Shown: positions 40,435 through 49,280, counted from the stretch's first letter. The stretch: DNA of 59,880 nucleotides from an uncultured beta proteobacterium (GCA_902825845.1 CADECM010000004.1:81439-141318), one strand, 5' to 3'. Notes: generated from the sequence alone by a model not told the origin. Numbers and translations: made by a program.

Positions 40435-41382
40435 TTGGTTTCCTGCATGTGCACGTTCACGCTCACACCCATTGCGCAGGCGCAACCCTACCCCAACGCA
40501 CCCGTGCGTGTCGTGGTGCCGTTTCCCGCCGGCGGCGGCGTGGACAACATCGGGCGCATGATCGCGCAAAAGCTTTCCGACTCGCTTGGCCGCACCCTCG
40601 TGGTGGAAAACCGCGGCGGCGCGAACGGCATGATCGGCAGCGAATTGGTCGCAAAATCTCCGAAGGATGGCTACACGCTGCTGGTGAACGGCGCCAATTT
40701 TGTCACCTCGCCCAGTCTCTATCGCAAGCCGCTGTACGACCCGCTGCGCGAATTCGATCCGGTTACGCTGATCGCGTTCGGCCCCAACGTGTTGGTTGCC
40801 CATCCCTCGCTGCCGGCGAGGAGCGTGCGCGAACTCATTGCGCTGGCGAAGGCCAAGCCCGGCGAAATCACCTTTGCCGGCTCCGGCAGCGGCAGCACGC
40901 CGCATCTGGCGGGTGAACTGTTCAACGTGATGGCCGGCGTCAGGATGGTGCATATTCCCTACCGCGGTTCCGGGCCGGCGATGATCGGGGTGCTCGGCGG
41001 CGAGGCCACGATCATGTTCCTGCCGGCGATCAATGCCGGCCCTCACATCAAGAGCGGCCGTCTGCGCGCGCTCGCCGTCACCAGCCGCGAACGCCTGGCA
41101 GCCATGCCCACGCTGCCCACGGTCGCCGAAGCGGGACTCAAGGGCTACGAATCAGCGCAATGGTATGGCCTGTTTGCCCCCGCCGGCACGCCGGTCGAGA
41201 TACTGAACCTGCTGAATGCGCAGGTTGCGGCAATTGCGCAAGGCACGGACATCAAGCAGCGCCTCGCCGCGGCCGGGGTAGTCGCGGTTGGCAGCACACG
41301 CGAGCAATTCGCCGCCCACGTCAAGGCCGAGATCGGCAAGTGGGCTCATGTGATTAAACTGTCCGGCGCGCGGGTGGATTGA
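40363..41382 (+). CDS. Bug/TctC-type solute receptor with repeat-derived N terminus
   Basis: Receptor of 339 aa. The mature part is standard: QPYPNAPVRVVVPFPAGGGVDN, VVENRGGANGMIGSELVAK, KDGYTLLVNGANF, WYGLFAPAGTPVEI, KWAHVIKLSGARVD. The first 30 codons lie in a CACAGAT-type paired repeat, so the predicted start and signal peptide (VHLCLSLVSCMCTFTLTPIAQA) are partly repeat-encoded; an internal ATG at 40447 is another candidate. The ThDP enzyme follows. Confidence 0.85.
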   Translation: MNADHSFCRTRRAVTLDCVHLCLSLVSCMCTFTLTPIAQAQPYPNAPVRVVVPFPAGGGVDNIGRMIAQKLSDSLGRTLVVENRGGANGMIGSELVAKSPKDGYTLLVNGANFVTSPSLYRKPLYDPLREFDPVTLIAFGPNVLVAHPSLPARSVRELIALAKAKPGEITFAGSGSGSTPHLAGELFNVMAGVRMVHIPYRGSGPAMIGVLGGEATIMFLPAINAGPHIKSGRLRALAVTSRERLAAMPTLPTVAEAGLKGYESAQWYGLFAPAGTPVEILNLLNAQVAAIAQGTDIKQRLAAAGVVAVGSTREQFAAHVKAEIGKWAHVIKLSGARVD

Positions 41383-41405
41383 GCATCCCTCCCCCAAAAA
41401 CATTC

Positions 41406-41497
41406 GCCGCAGATTTACGCAGATTTGCACAGATTAAAACCCCCAGCGGGTTCACGCCCTTGCTCCGCGTGGATCTGCGTTAATCTGTGTCGAAAAC
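41406..41497. repeat. Paired CACAGAT-type repeat 3
   Basis: Arms GCCGCAGATTTACGCAGATT...CACAGATT and GGATCTGCGTTAATCTGTGT, inverted to each other, between the Bug gene and the ThDP enzyme. Confidence 0.65.
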
Positions 41498-41545
41498 GTT
41501 TTTGATTCTGGCGCCCGAACACCAAAACCCTAGCGGAGATCACCC

Positions 41546-43300
41546 ATGAGCAATGCACCCATCACAACCGCCACCATCGTGCATGACCGCCCCTCACCCG
41601 CGCGCGAAAGTGAAAATTACTGGGGCAGCGATGCCATCGCGGCGATGCTGCGCGAGATGGGTATCACCTACATCGCGCTGAATCCCGGGGCCAGCTACCG
41701 CGGGCTGCACGACAGCCTGGTGAATTTTCTCGGCAACACCGCGCCGCAGATGCTGCTCTGTCTTCACGACGAAACCGCGGTGCATATCGCCCAAGGCTAC
41801 GTCAAGGCCTCCGATCGCATGATGGCGGCCGCGCTGCATTCGAACGTGGGCCTGATGCACGCATCGATGCCGATCTTCAACGCCTGGTGCGACCGTGCGC
41901 CGGTCTTGGTGCTGGGCGCCACCGGCGCGTGGGATGCCGCCAAGCGCCGGCCGTGGATCGAATGGATACACACCTGCTCCGATCAGGGACAGCTCATCCG
42001 CAATTTCACCAAATGGGACAATCAGCCGGGTTCGGTTGCTGCCGCGCTGGAAGCGCTGTTACGCGCGGCGCAGATCGCGCAAACCGCGCCGCGCGGGCCG
42101 GTGTACGTCAATTTTGACGTCAGCATTCAGGAAGAAAAACTTGCTGCCCTGCCCGCGCTACCCGATCCGGCGCGCCACGCGCCGCCGCAGCCGGCGCAGG
42201 CACCCGCCGATCTGGTCAAGGCCGCGGCAAAGCTGCTGGCGGACGCGAAACGGCCGGTGATGCTGGCGGGCCGCTGCTCGCGCGATCTGAATGCGTGGAA
42301 CGCGCGCATCGCGCTCGCGGAAAAGCTCAACATCCCCGTGCTGACGCATATCAAACTCGCAGCCGCCTTCCCCACCGATCATCGTTTGCACGCCGCGCCG
42401 CCCGGCAACCGCCTCGCTCCCGCCGCGCGCAAACTGCTCGCGGAAGCCGACGTGATTCTGTCGCTCGACTGGCTCGATCTGGCCGGATCCCTGAAGCAGG
42501 CGCTGGGTGACAAACCGGTCACCGCGAAAATCATCAACGTCTCGTGTGACGCGCACGCGCATCGCGGCTGGAGCATGGATTATCAGGCACTGCCGCCGAT
42601 GGACGTGTATATGATGTGCGAGCCCGACGCGGCGGTACCGCAACTGCTGCATGCGGTCGCGCCACGCCCCGCAATCATGCTGCCGCCGGTGGACAAGCCC
42701 ACTGCGCCACCGGGCAATGCCGTCACGCTGTATGGCGTCGGCGAAGCGCTGCGCGCGGCGCTCGATGGCATCGACTACTGCGTGGCACGCCTGCCGCTGG
42801 GCTGGAATGGCGCGTATCTGCCGTTTCGCCATCCGCTGGATTACGTCGGTTTTGACGGCGGCGGCGGCGTCGGCGCGGGCCCCGGCATTACCGTGGGCGC
42901 GGCACTGGCCTTGAAAGGCAGCGGACGTCTGCCGATCGGCCTGTGCGGCGACGGTGATTTCATCATGGGCAACACCGCCGTATGGACCGCGGTTCACTAT
43001 GGCCTGCCGTGCCTGATCATCATCTGCAACAACCGCTCGTATTTCAACGATGAACGCCACCAGGAACACATGGCGGTGGCGCGCGGCCGGCCGCCGGAAA
43101 ACCGCTGGATCGGCCAGCGCATCGGAGACCCCGATCTCGATCTGGCGGCGATGGCGCGCGCACAGGGTGCACAAGCGATCGGCCCCGTCACGCAGCCGGG
43201 CGATGTGCGCTCCGCGATCGATCAGGGCATTGCGATCGTGCGCGGCGGCGGCGTGTGCGTGATCGACATGCGCGTGGAGCCGGGCTACGACGCGGAATAG
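41546..43300 (+). CDS. Thiamine-diphosphate-dependent enzyme, acetolactate synthase-like
   Basis: Protein of 584 aa with three ThDP-fold domains. The catalytic Glu is in LCLHDETAVHIAQGY; the ThDP/Mg motif is GDGDFIMGN...CNN (LCGDGDFIMGNTAVW, then IICNNRSY). Members include acetolactate synthases, benzoylformate decarboxylases and oxalyl-CoA decarboxylases; the loop GGGGVGAGPGITVG is typical of the decarboxylase side. Flanked by two Bug receptors, so it likely acts on an imported 2-oxo acid. Confidence 0.87.
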   Translation: MSNAPITTATIVHDRPSPARESENYWGSDAIAAMLREMGITYIALNPGASYRGLHDSLVNFLGNTAPQMLLCLHDETAVHIAQGYVKASDRMMAAALHSNVGLMHASMPIFNAWCDRAPVLVLGATGAWDAAKRRPWIEWIHTCSDQGQLIRNFTKWDNQPGSVAAALEALLRAAQIAQTAPRGPVYVNFDVSIQEEKLAALPALPDPARHAPPQPAQAPADLVKAAAKLLADAKRPVMLAGRCSRDLNAWNARIALAEKLNIPVLTHIKLAAAFPTDHRLHAAPPGNRLAPAARKLLAEADVILSLDWLDLAGSLKQALGDKPVTAKIINVSCDAHAHRGWSMDYQALPPMDVYMMCEPDAAVPQLLHAVAPRPAIMLPPVDKPTAPPGNAVTLYGVGEALRAALDGIDYCVARLPLGWNGAYLPFRHPLDYVGFDGGGGVGAGPGITVGAALALKGSGRLPIGLCGDGDFIMGNTAVWTAVHYGLPCLIIICNNRSYFNDERHQEHMAVARGRPPENRWIGQRIGDPDLDLAAMARAQGAQAIGPVTQPGDVRSAIDQGIAIVRGGGVCVIDMRVEPGYDAE

Positions 43301-43348
43301 CACACGGACACGCAGCATCACAAAACAACACACATCGAGGAGAACCGG

Positions 43349-44332
43349 ATGAAAACTCGGCCCCCAATCCGGACCGTCACACGCGCCCTGCAAATCACGG
43401 CAATGGCCACGTTCTCGGTGACAACCGTGGCGCAAACCTATCCCGCCAGGCCGGTGCGCATCATCGTGCCGCAAAGCGCGGGCGGCTCGACCGACTTTGC
43501 GGCGCGCACCGTGGCGCAAAAGCTGACGGAATCGATGAAGGAAACCTTCGTCGTCGATAACCGCCCGGGCGCAGGCAGTCTTAACGGCACCGAGGCCGTG
43601 GCCAAGGCGCCGCCCGACGGTCACACGCTGCTCGCCGTTGCGGCATCGTTCACCATCAACCCGAGTTTGCACAAGAATCTGCCGTTCGATCCGGTGCGCG
43701 ATTTCGCGCCGGTGACGCAGATCGCCACCCTGCCGCATTTGCTGGTGGTGCATCCGTCCCTGCCGGTGACATCAGTCAAGGCGCTGGTGGCCATGGCCAA
43801 AACCAAACCCGGTGAAATCAACTACGCCACCAGCGGCATCGCCACCAGCACGCACCTCGCGGCGGAGCAGTTCATGCACCTGACCGGCACGCGCATGACC
43901 AACGTGCCGTACAAGGGCGGCGCGCCGTCACTGGTCGCCATGCTGTCGGGCGAGTGCCAGGTGAACTTCGCGGCCATTTCCACGGCGTTGCCGCAGGTGC
44001 GCAACAAAAAACTGCGCGCGCTGGCAGTCACCAGCGCCAAACGTTCGGTAGCTGTGCCCGAATACCCGACCATTGCGCAGGCAGGCGTGTCCGGCTACGA
44101 ACACAACTCGTGGATTGGCATGCTGGCGCCGGCGAAGACGCCACCCGCCGTGATAGAGCGCCTGAACGCGGAAATCGCGCGCATTGTCCAACTGCGCGAC
44201 ATCAAATCCCTGCTGCTGCACGAAGGGCTGGAATCGGCAGGCAATCCCACTGCGGATTTCGCGCGAATCATCGTCACCGAAGTGGCAAAGTGGAAAACGC
44301 TGGTGCAGGCAGCGGGCATCAAAGCACGCTGA
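43349..44332 (+). CDS. Bug/TctC-type solute receptor
   Basis: Receptor of 327 aa: signal sequence with LQITAMATFSVTTVAQ, then TYPARPVRIIVPQSAGGSTD, VVDNRPGAGSLNGTEAVAK, HKNLPFDPVRDFAPVTQ, KWKTLVQAAGIKAR at the end. GAGGAGAA precedes ATG 43349. It follows the ThDP enzyme by 48 bases, a typical pairing of orphan Bug receptor and catabolic enzyme. Confidence 0.9.
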   Translation: MKTRPPIRTVTRALQITAMATFSVTTVAQTYPARPVRIIVPQSAGGSTDFAARTVAQKLTESMKETFVVDNRPGAGSLNGTEAVAKAPPDGHTLLAVAASFTINPSLHKNLPFDPVRDFAPVTQIATLPHLLVVHPSLPVTSVKALVAMAKTKPGEINYATSGIATSTHLAAEQFMHLTGTRMTNVPYKGGAPSLVAMLSGECQVNFAAISTALPQVRNKKLRALAVTSAKRSVAVPEYPTIAQAGVSGYEHNSWIGMLAPAKTPPAVIERLNAEIARIVQLRDIKSLLLHEGLESAGNPTADFARIIVTEVAKWKTLVQAAGIKAR

Positions 44333-44361
44333 AACGCGCGGAGGCCCGCGCTTGAGCGCGG

Positions 44362-45342
44362 CTACACGCGGCCGAAATCGCTCTGGTAGAGGGCGTCCAG
44401 CTTCGCCAGCACGTGCGCGGGCAAGGGTCCCATGGCCGCAGCCGCAATTGCCTCGTCGACATGCTGCAGTTCCGCACTGCCCAGAACGGCGCAGGACACA
44501 TCGGGATTGGACAGCACAAAGCGCAACGCCACCTGGCCGCGCGTGCCCTCGCCAGTGCCGATCGCCTCGAACACGGCCCGCGCCTTGCGCTCGTCCTCGG
44601 CAATGCTGGTGTTGGCCGTCAGCACGCTTTCGCGCCCGGTGCGCTGGTCGGTGGCAATGACGCTGGCCGCGAAAATGCGGATGGCCATCACCGCGACTTT
44701 ATTGGCGCGGCAGGCATCGATGATGCCGCTGAAGTCATGCCCGGTCCACGCCGCCGGCATCGACCGGCCCGCGCTGGGATTGAGCAGGTTGTAATACACC
44801 TGCGCGGAATCGAAACGCCCGCTGTTGATCACTTCGCACACCGAATCGGCCTCGCCGATGGCGGTAATGCCCATGTGGCGGATCAGCCCTTTGTCGCGCA
44901 GACGTTCAAGGCCCTCGGCTACGCCATTTTTGCCAAGAATCTGCGCCACGGTCATCACGCGGCCGCCGGGTGTCGTGCCGATGCGGTTATGCAATTGCAG
45001 CAGATCGACGGAATCGCGCTGCAGCCGCGCGAGGCTGGCACGCAGGCTGGCCTCGATCTGCGCCGGGATATCGCCGAGGTTCTGCACGTCGAGGCCGAAC
45101 TTGGTCGACAAGTACGGCTTGGCGCCAGACTCAGGAAGCAGCCAGCCCAGTGATTCCTCGGATTTGCCGTTGCCGTATTGGGCCGCGGTGTCAAACCAGT
45201 TGATGCCGCCCGCCAGCGCGCGGCGCACCGCCTCGCGCTTGGTTGCGTCGTCCTTGTGCACGAGGATGCCGCCCACGGCGCCCGCGCCGAATATGACTTC
45301 GGAAACCTGAATGCCGGAACGGCCAAAGGTGCGTTGCTTCAT
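44362..45342 (-). CDS. Aldo/keto reductase
   Basis: Protein of 326 aa with the AKR tetrad in place: Asp and Tyr in WFDTAAQYGNGKSEE, Lys in YLSTKFG, His in LLQLHNRIG. C-terminal cofactor segments SNPDVSCAVLGSAE and the NADPH-binding region support a soluble NAD(P)H-dependent reductase of aldehydes or sugars. It lies downstream of the peroxiredoxin gene on the same strand, separated by a large hairpin, so it is probably an independent unit. Confidence 0.87.
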   Translation of the reverse strand: MKQRTFGRSGIQVSEVIFGAGAVGGILVHKDDATKREAVRRALAGGINWFDTAAQYGNGKSEESLGWLLPESGAKPYLSTKFGLDVQNLGDIPAQIEASLRASLARLQRDSVDLLQLHNRIGTTPGGRVMTVAQILGKNGVAEGLERLRDKGLIRHMGITAIGEADSVCEVINSGRFDSAQVYYNLLNPSAGRSMPAAWTGHDFSGIIDACRANKVAVMAIRIFAASVIATDQRTGRESVLTANTSIAEDERKARAVFEAIGTGEGTRGQVALRFVLSNPDVSCAVLGSAELQHVDEAIAAAAMGPLPAHVLAKLDALYQSDFGRV

Positions 45343-45361
45343 GGGTATTCCTGTAGCGTGT

Positions 45362-45404
45362 TGCGGGCGCTCGTGGCGGAATGTGCCGCCACGGCATGCC
45401 CGCA
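45362..45404 (-). terminator. Large hairpin right after the peroxiredoxin stop
   Basis: Outer stem TGCGGGC/GCCCGCA encloses an inner CGTGGCGG/CCGCCACG stem with a 6-base loop. It begins one base past the peroxiredoxin stop. There is no T-run, so it may be a structural 3' end rather than an intrinsic terminator. Confidence 0.5.
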
Positions 45405-45405
45405 G

Positions 45406-45957
45406 TTACTGGTACTTCTTCACCACCTCAATCAGTTCGTCGGTGGGCACCAGCGAACTGGATTCGACTTTCATGTAGCGCACGATGCCCTGCTTGTCGA
45501 TCACGAACCAGGCACGCTTGGCGCGCAGGTAAACGCCGATGCGCTTGGTCTTGATCATTTCCGGGTTGTCATTCAGCGCATCGTAGGCCCTGAGCATTGA
45601 ACGTTGTCCGTCGGACAGCAGCGGATAGGTCACGCCCATGCTCTTCGCCCACGCCTGATTGGCGGCATTGAAGTCCACACTGACGCCCAGGACCTGGGCG
45701 TTTACGGCTTCGAACTTGGGAAGATCAAGTTGGAAAGCCAGGGCTTCCTGCGTTCAGGTCTTGGTGAACGCACCGATGTAGGTAAAGATCACCACCGACT
45801 GTTTGCCGGCATAATCGCTCAGGCGAACATTGGCGCCACTGGTCGAAGGCAACGAAAAATCCGGCGCCTTGTCGCCCACCTGCAGCGCGTGCGCCCCCTG
45901 CGCGGCAAGCGCTAGCACCGCGCCCGCAAGCAAGGACTTCAACAATCGCAAAAACAT
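45406..45957 (-). CDS. Exported peroxiredoxin selenoprotein (TxxU)
   Basis: Read through an in-frame UGA at 45754-45756 this is a 183-aa peroxiredoxin. The peroxidatic site reads G-A-F-T-K-T-U-T-Q-E-A, Sec68 replacing Cys of TxxC; the N terminus is a signal peptide (LLAGAVLALAAQGAHA), and LQVGDKAPDFSLPST starts the thioredoxin fold. The C-terminal half (VLGVSVDFNAANQAWAKSMG, VDKQGIVRYM-like VIDKQGIVRYMK) is intact and in frame. AGGAGG precedes ATG 45957. It would reduce peroxides in the periplasm. Alternative: nonsense mutation. Confidence 0.85.
45706..45739 (-). promoter_or_regulatory. SECIS-like stem-loop of the peroxiredoxin gene
   Basis: On the mRNA GGCUU-UCC-AACUUG, loop AUCUUCC, CAAGUU-CG-AAGCC: two stems of 5 and 6 bp around a small internal loop, apical loop about 28 bases after the UGA. 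If the closing G-C opens, the loop starts with G. It is a weaker fit than the other three. Confidence 0.55.
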
Positions 45958-45993
45958 AAGTGCCTCCTGGGTTGAATTCGCGGCTCGGCTGGA

Positions 45994-46527
45994 TTACTTT
46001 GCCACGAGGGTTTGAATCAGCTTTCTGATATCCGATCGCTCCAGATCGAGCGGCCCCATGCCCCGCACTACAATATTCTGGGCGCGGTCGATGATGTAGG
46101 TTGACGGCACGCCGCGCGCGCCGATGGCCCGGCCGAACGCCATTCCCTTATCGTGCGCCGAGGGCATGGTGTAGCGGTGCTCGTCGAGAAATTGCTTCAC
46201 GTCGCGGCCGTCACCGCCATCCAGTGAAATGGTCATCACCACCACGTCCTTCGCCGGGTAGGTCTTGTGTGCCTTCTGCACGGAAGGCATTTCGCCGCGG
46301 CAGATGTCTCACCACGTCGCCCAGAAGCGGATGATGAGCACCTTGCCTTTGATCTCCGACGACTTGAGCGCGCCGCCCTGCAGATTCGCGAATTCAAATG
46401 CCGGCATCTTCGCCGGCTGTGGCGGCGGCGCCATCACCGTGGCAAGCGGAAACAAGCCCTCCGCCGCGTGGGCGCCGGCGCCATATCCGAGCACGGCGAG
46501 GATCGAGGCAAGCAGCAGATGCATCAT
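45994..46527 (-). CDS. Exported TlpA-type thioredoxin selenoprotein (UxxC)
   Basis: Read through an in-frame UGA at 46309-46311 this is a 177-aa thioredoxin-like protein. The active site reads F-W-A-T-W-U-D-I-C-R-G-E-M, i.e. WCxxC with Sec73 replacing the first Cys; the cis-Pro loop ARGVPSTYIID follows. The N terminus is a signal peptide (HLLLASILAVLGYGAGAHA). Homology is continuous in one frame. Start could also be ATG 46548, inside an AT-rich element. It lies 36 bases upstream of the peroxiredoxin gene and may reduce that enzyme or other periplasmic proteins. Confidence 0.86.
46270..46289 (-). promoter_or_regulatory. SECIS-like stem-loop of the thioredoxin gene
   Basis: On the mRNA UGCCUUC-CGUGCA-GAAGGCA: perfect 7-bp stem, 6-base loop with G and U in the second and third place, loop 26 bases after the UGA. 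This fits the bacterial SECIS spacing and loop rule. Confidence 0.72.
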
Positions 46528-46534
46528 AAATTTA

Positions 46535-46555
46535 TTGTTTAAAATCATATAGTTA
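46535..46555 (+). repeat. AT-rich dispersed element near the thioredoxin start
   Basis: TTGTTTAAAATCATATAGTT then A, oriented opposite to the gene; read on the minus strand it encodes MILNNK just before the signal peptide. Confidence 0.6.
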
Positions 46556-46748
46556 AATAATATCACTGTAACGTCACTCACCCGGTAAGCGGCCACTCCC
46601 GGTGGACGAACACCGCAACCCCGCGGATATTCCCGGCGCACGGCCGCGGCAAATTTTTGGCGCTCGCACCCAACCGCGGCGGTCAAGCGCACGCTACGCG
46701 CCTTTCGCATACGCCGCAAGGCGTGCGCCTGCCCGGGCCGAAGGCCAA

Positions 46749-48377
46749 TCACTCATCCGGCCGAAACCGCGTTTCCGGTTTCAAACCTGAACGCTTCAAG
46801 CGGTCGCTGATGTCGCCGTTGTCCAGGTAGCGCCCTTCTACGGCGCGCCGCGCGGCAGCATCCCACTGCGGCAGCCAGTCTCCATCGCCCGGGCTGAACC
46901 ACGGCGCCTGCGGCCGGCGTTTGGGCAGTCCCAGTTCATCCCAGATTTTCCCGGCGCGCTCCATGTATTCACGGCGCGGCAGCGCCAGCGGCGGCAGTTC
47001 CTCCTTGCGCGTGGCGTCCATCAGCAGCGTGGCGTCGAGCCGCTCCGCCTCGTGTTCGCGCTCGGGTCCATGGCCGGGACTGCGATAGTCGATCACCTGC
47101 AGATCGCTCGCGGGATTCATGCGAAACGCCAGCGCCCAGAAGATCGCGTCGGCGTTTTCCGGATCGATGTCCTCGTCCACCGCGATGCAGATCTTCCCGC
47201 AATCGGCGCGGAATGTGCTCGCGCCCTGCAGCGCGCGCCAGATTTCGGTCTTCAGCGTGTTCTTTTCCATCACCACAATAATAATGCGGCGCAATGCGGT
47301 CAGCCGCTCATGCAGCTTGACGCGCTTCACGCCGCGGATGCCCAGCGTCTTTTGCAGATGCACAAGAAACATCGGCTCATACGACACCAGTTTGATCGCA
47401 CTCGATTCGCTGGGCGTGACCTGCGAAATATACGAGGCCACCACCGCGTCCTTGCGATGGGTGATCGCCGTCACGCGCATGGGCATGTTGAATTCTTCCA
47501 GCGCGATGTGTCCGTGCGATTCGCCGAACGGGCCTTCGGGTTCGAGGTATTCTGTGTCGATGTAGCCTTCGATCACGATCTCGGCTTCCGCCGGCACCAT
47601 CAAATCCACGGTGCGCGCCTTCACCACATTGATCGGCGAGCCGACCAGACCACCCGCCACGCCGACTTCGTCCACGTCAATCGGCAGCTTCATCGGCGCC
47701 ACATACGCAACGCACGGCGGCGCACCCAGCACGATCGCAATCGGCATCGTCTTGTCACCGCGCGCCTGGTGCTTCTGATAATGCCGGTAACCGCCCGCGC
47801 CGCCGGCACGCGTGGCCATGCGCACCACCAGCCGGTCGCTCGCTTTCAACGCGGCGCGATAGGTGCCGTGATTCTGGATACCGCTGTCCGGGTCTTTGGT
47901 GATCACATTGGTGGCGGTCAGCGTCGGCGCGCTGTCAAAACCCGGCGTCGACACTGGAATCGGCAGGCTGTCCAGCCCGTTGCCCTCACCCTTGAGCGCA
48001 TCGCCTTCGATCACCACCTGCTGACAGACGGCGTCGGTAATCACGCGCGGCGCTATCGGATTGGCAATCGCCTCGCCCCAGCGCTTCTCCACATCTTCCG
48101 CCGCGCACCGCATGCCCAGCAGATACACCGCCGGATTCGCCGCCAGCGCGCCCACGACAACCGGGAACTTGTAATTCCTGCCGCGACCGTCCGTGACGCT
48201 GTTGAACAAAAATGCCTTGCGCTCGTCCTGCTCGATGCCCCCCACGTACTGCCAGCGCACCAGCGGATGCATCTCGGCGTCCTTGTCGATGGCGCGGTCA
48301 ATCGTCAGCAGCAAACCGGCTTTTTTCAACGCATCGATATGGTCGTGGAGGTCGGGGTATTTGCGTACAGAAGACAT
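46749..48377 (-). CDS. UbiD family (prenylated-FMN) decarboxylase
   Basis: Protein of 542 aa with UbiD landmarks: GNGLDSLPIPVSTPG, NHGTYRAALKASDRLVVRM (prFMN phosphate region), the EPEGPFGESHGHIALEE loop with the catalytic Glu, and CGKICIAVDEDIDPEN. Such enzymes (de)carboxylate aromatic or unsaturated acids and need a UbiX partner, absent here. It lies among aromatic-acid-type genes (Bug receptors, ThDP enzyme, acyl-CoA dehydrogenase), consistent with a catabolic island. Confidence 0.92.
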   Translation of the reverse strand: MSSVRKYPDLHDHIDALKKAGLLLTIDRAIDKDAEMHPLVRWQYVGGIEQDERKAFLFNSVTDGRGRNYKFPVVVGALAANPAVYLLGMRCAAEDVEKRWGEAIANPIAPRVITDAVCQQVVIEGDALKGEGNGLDSLPIPVSTPGFDSAPTLTATNVITKDPDSGIQNHGTYRAALKASDRLVVRMATRAGGAGGYRHYQKHQARGDKTMPIAIVLGAPPCVAYVAPMKLPIDVDEVGVAGGLVGSPINVVKARTVDLMVPAEAEIVIEGYIDTEYLEPEGPFGESHGHIALEEFNMPMRVTAITHRKDAVVASYISQVTPSESSAIKLVSYEPMFLVHLQKTLGIRGVKRVKLHERLTALRRIIIVVMEKNTLKTEIWRALQGASTFRADCGKICIAVDEDIDPENADAIFWALAFRMNPASDLQVIDYRSPGHGPEREHEAERLDATLLMDATRKEELPPLALPRREYMERAGKIWDELGLPKRRPQAPWFSPGDGDWLPQWDAAARRAVEGRYLDNGDISDRLKRSGLKPETRFRPDE

Positions 48378-48393
48378 TAATTCAAAGGCCTTT

Positions 48394-48485
48394 TTTTGCC
48401 ACAGATTTCACGGATTACCACAGATAAATTCAAACGCCGCACTTGGGGGTTACTCCGTGTAAATCTGTGAAAACTGTGGCAAAAG
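48394..48485. repeat. Paired CACAGAT-type repeat 4
   Basis: Arms TTTTTTGCCACAGATTTCAC and GTAAATCTGTGAAAACTGTG(GCAAAA) are inverted to each other, filling the UbiD-SDR gap. Confidence 0.65.
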
Positions 48486-48497
48486 ATTCTCAGTGTT

Positions 48498-49274
48498 TCA
48501 CCACGCAATCGTCCCGCCATCCACCGGCAATATCACGCCCGTGATGTGGTTCGACGCCTGCGACGCCAGCAGCACCGCGGCCCCCTTGAGATCATCCGGC
48601 CCGCCGGTGCGGTGCGACGGCACTTCGGCCTCCAGATACTCCTGATTGCGTTCAAACAGTTTCTGGTTGAGCGGCGTGACGAAAAAGCCGGGGGCAATGC
48701 AGTTGACCTGGATGTTGTGCTGCGCCCATTTCACCGCCAGATCGCGCGTGAAATGCACCAGCGCGCCCTTGCTGGTGCTGTAGGCAATGCTGCTGTAGGC
48801 GGCCGGGTTGCGCCCGACAAGGCCGGCGATGGACGCGATGTTGATGATCTTGCCGCGCTTTTGCCTGATGAATTCGCGTCCGATCACCTGCGAGCAAATC
48901 AGCGCCGCGTTGATGTTCAGATCCATTACCTGCTGCCATCGGTCCAGCGGCATGTCCTCCGGCGGCGCCACCCATGCGCGGCCGGCGTTATTCATCAGTA
49001 CATCGACGCGGCCAAATTTTTTCAGCACTGCGTCTTTCAACGCTTCCACCTGTGCGGGCTGGGTGACATCGCACGCCACCGCCAGCGTCTTAACGCCGAG
49101 TTTTTCCAGTTTGGCGCACGAGGCCTCGCACACCGCCACCTTGCGCGAGCACAGCACGATGTTCGATCCCGCTTCGGCGAGTCCGGCTGCCATTTGATAG
49201 CCGATGCCGGTGGCGCCGCCGGTGACGACGCTCACCGTGCCCTCAAGGTTTAACAGTTGCTTGACGCTTGTCAT
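48498..49274 (-). CDS. SDR family oxidoreductase
   Basis: Short-chain dehydrogenase of 258 aa: TGGATGIG cofactor motif near residue 18, NNAGRAW, Ser in INIASIAG and YSTSK in AYSTSKGALVHF, with IAPGFF and PVDGG. All catalytic residues present (unlike the SDR at 25-777). Resembles gluconate 5-dehydrogenase/3-oxoacyl-ACP-reductase types; substrate uncertain. Start codon ATG 49274 sits right at an AT-rich element with no visible ribosome site. Confidence 0.87.
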   Translation of the reverse strand: MTSVKQLLNLEGTVSVVTGGATGIGYQMAAGLAEAGSNIVLCSRKVAVCEASCAKLEKLGVKTLAVACDVTQPAQVEALKDAVLKKFGRVDVLMNNAGRAWVAPPEDMPLDRWQQVMDLNINAALICSQVIGREFIRQKRGKIINIASIAGLVGRNPAAYSSIAYSTSKGALVHFTRDLAVKWAQHNIQVNCIAPGFFVTPLNQKLFERNQEYLEAEVPSHRTGGPDDLKGAAVLLASQASNHITGVILPVDGGTIAW

Positions 49275-49280
49275 AATTTA

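Noticed and set aside
42158..43753. Long minus-strand frame opposite the ThDP enzyme and Bug genes
   Set aside because: Low-complexity Arg/His-rich product; the plus-strand genes have clear catalytic motifs.
45406..46527. Peroxiredoxin and thioredoxin-like genes as nonsense pseudogenes
   Set aside because: Same argument: UGA at the attacking Cys in both, full conservation downstream, ribosome site or signal peptide intact.
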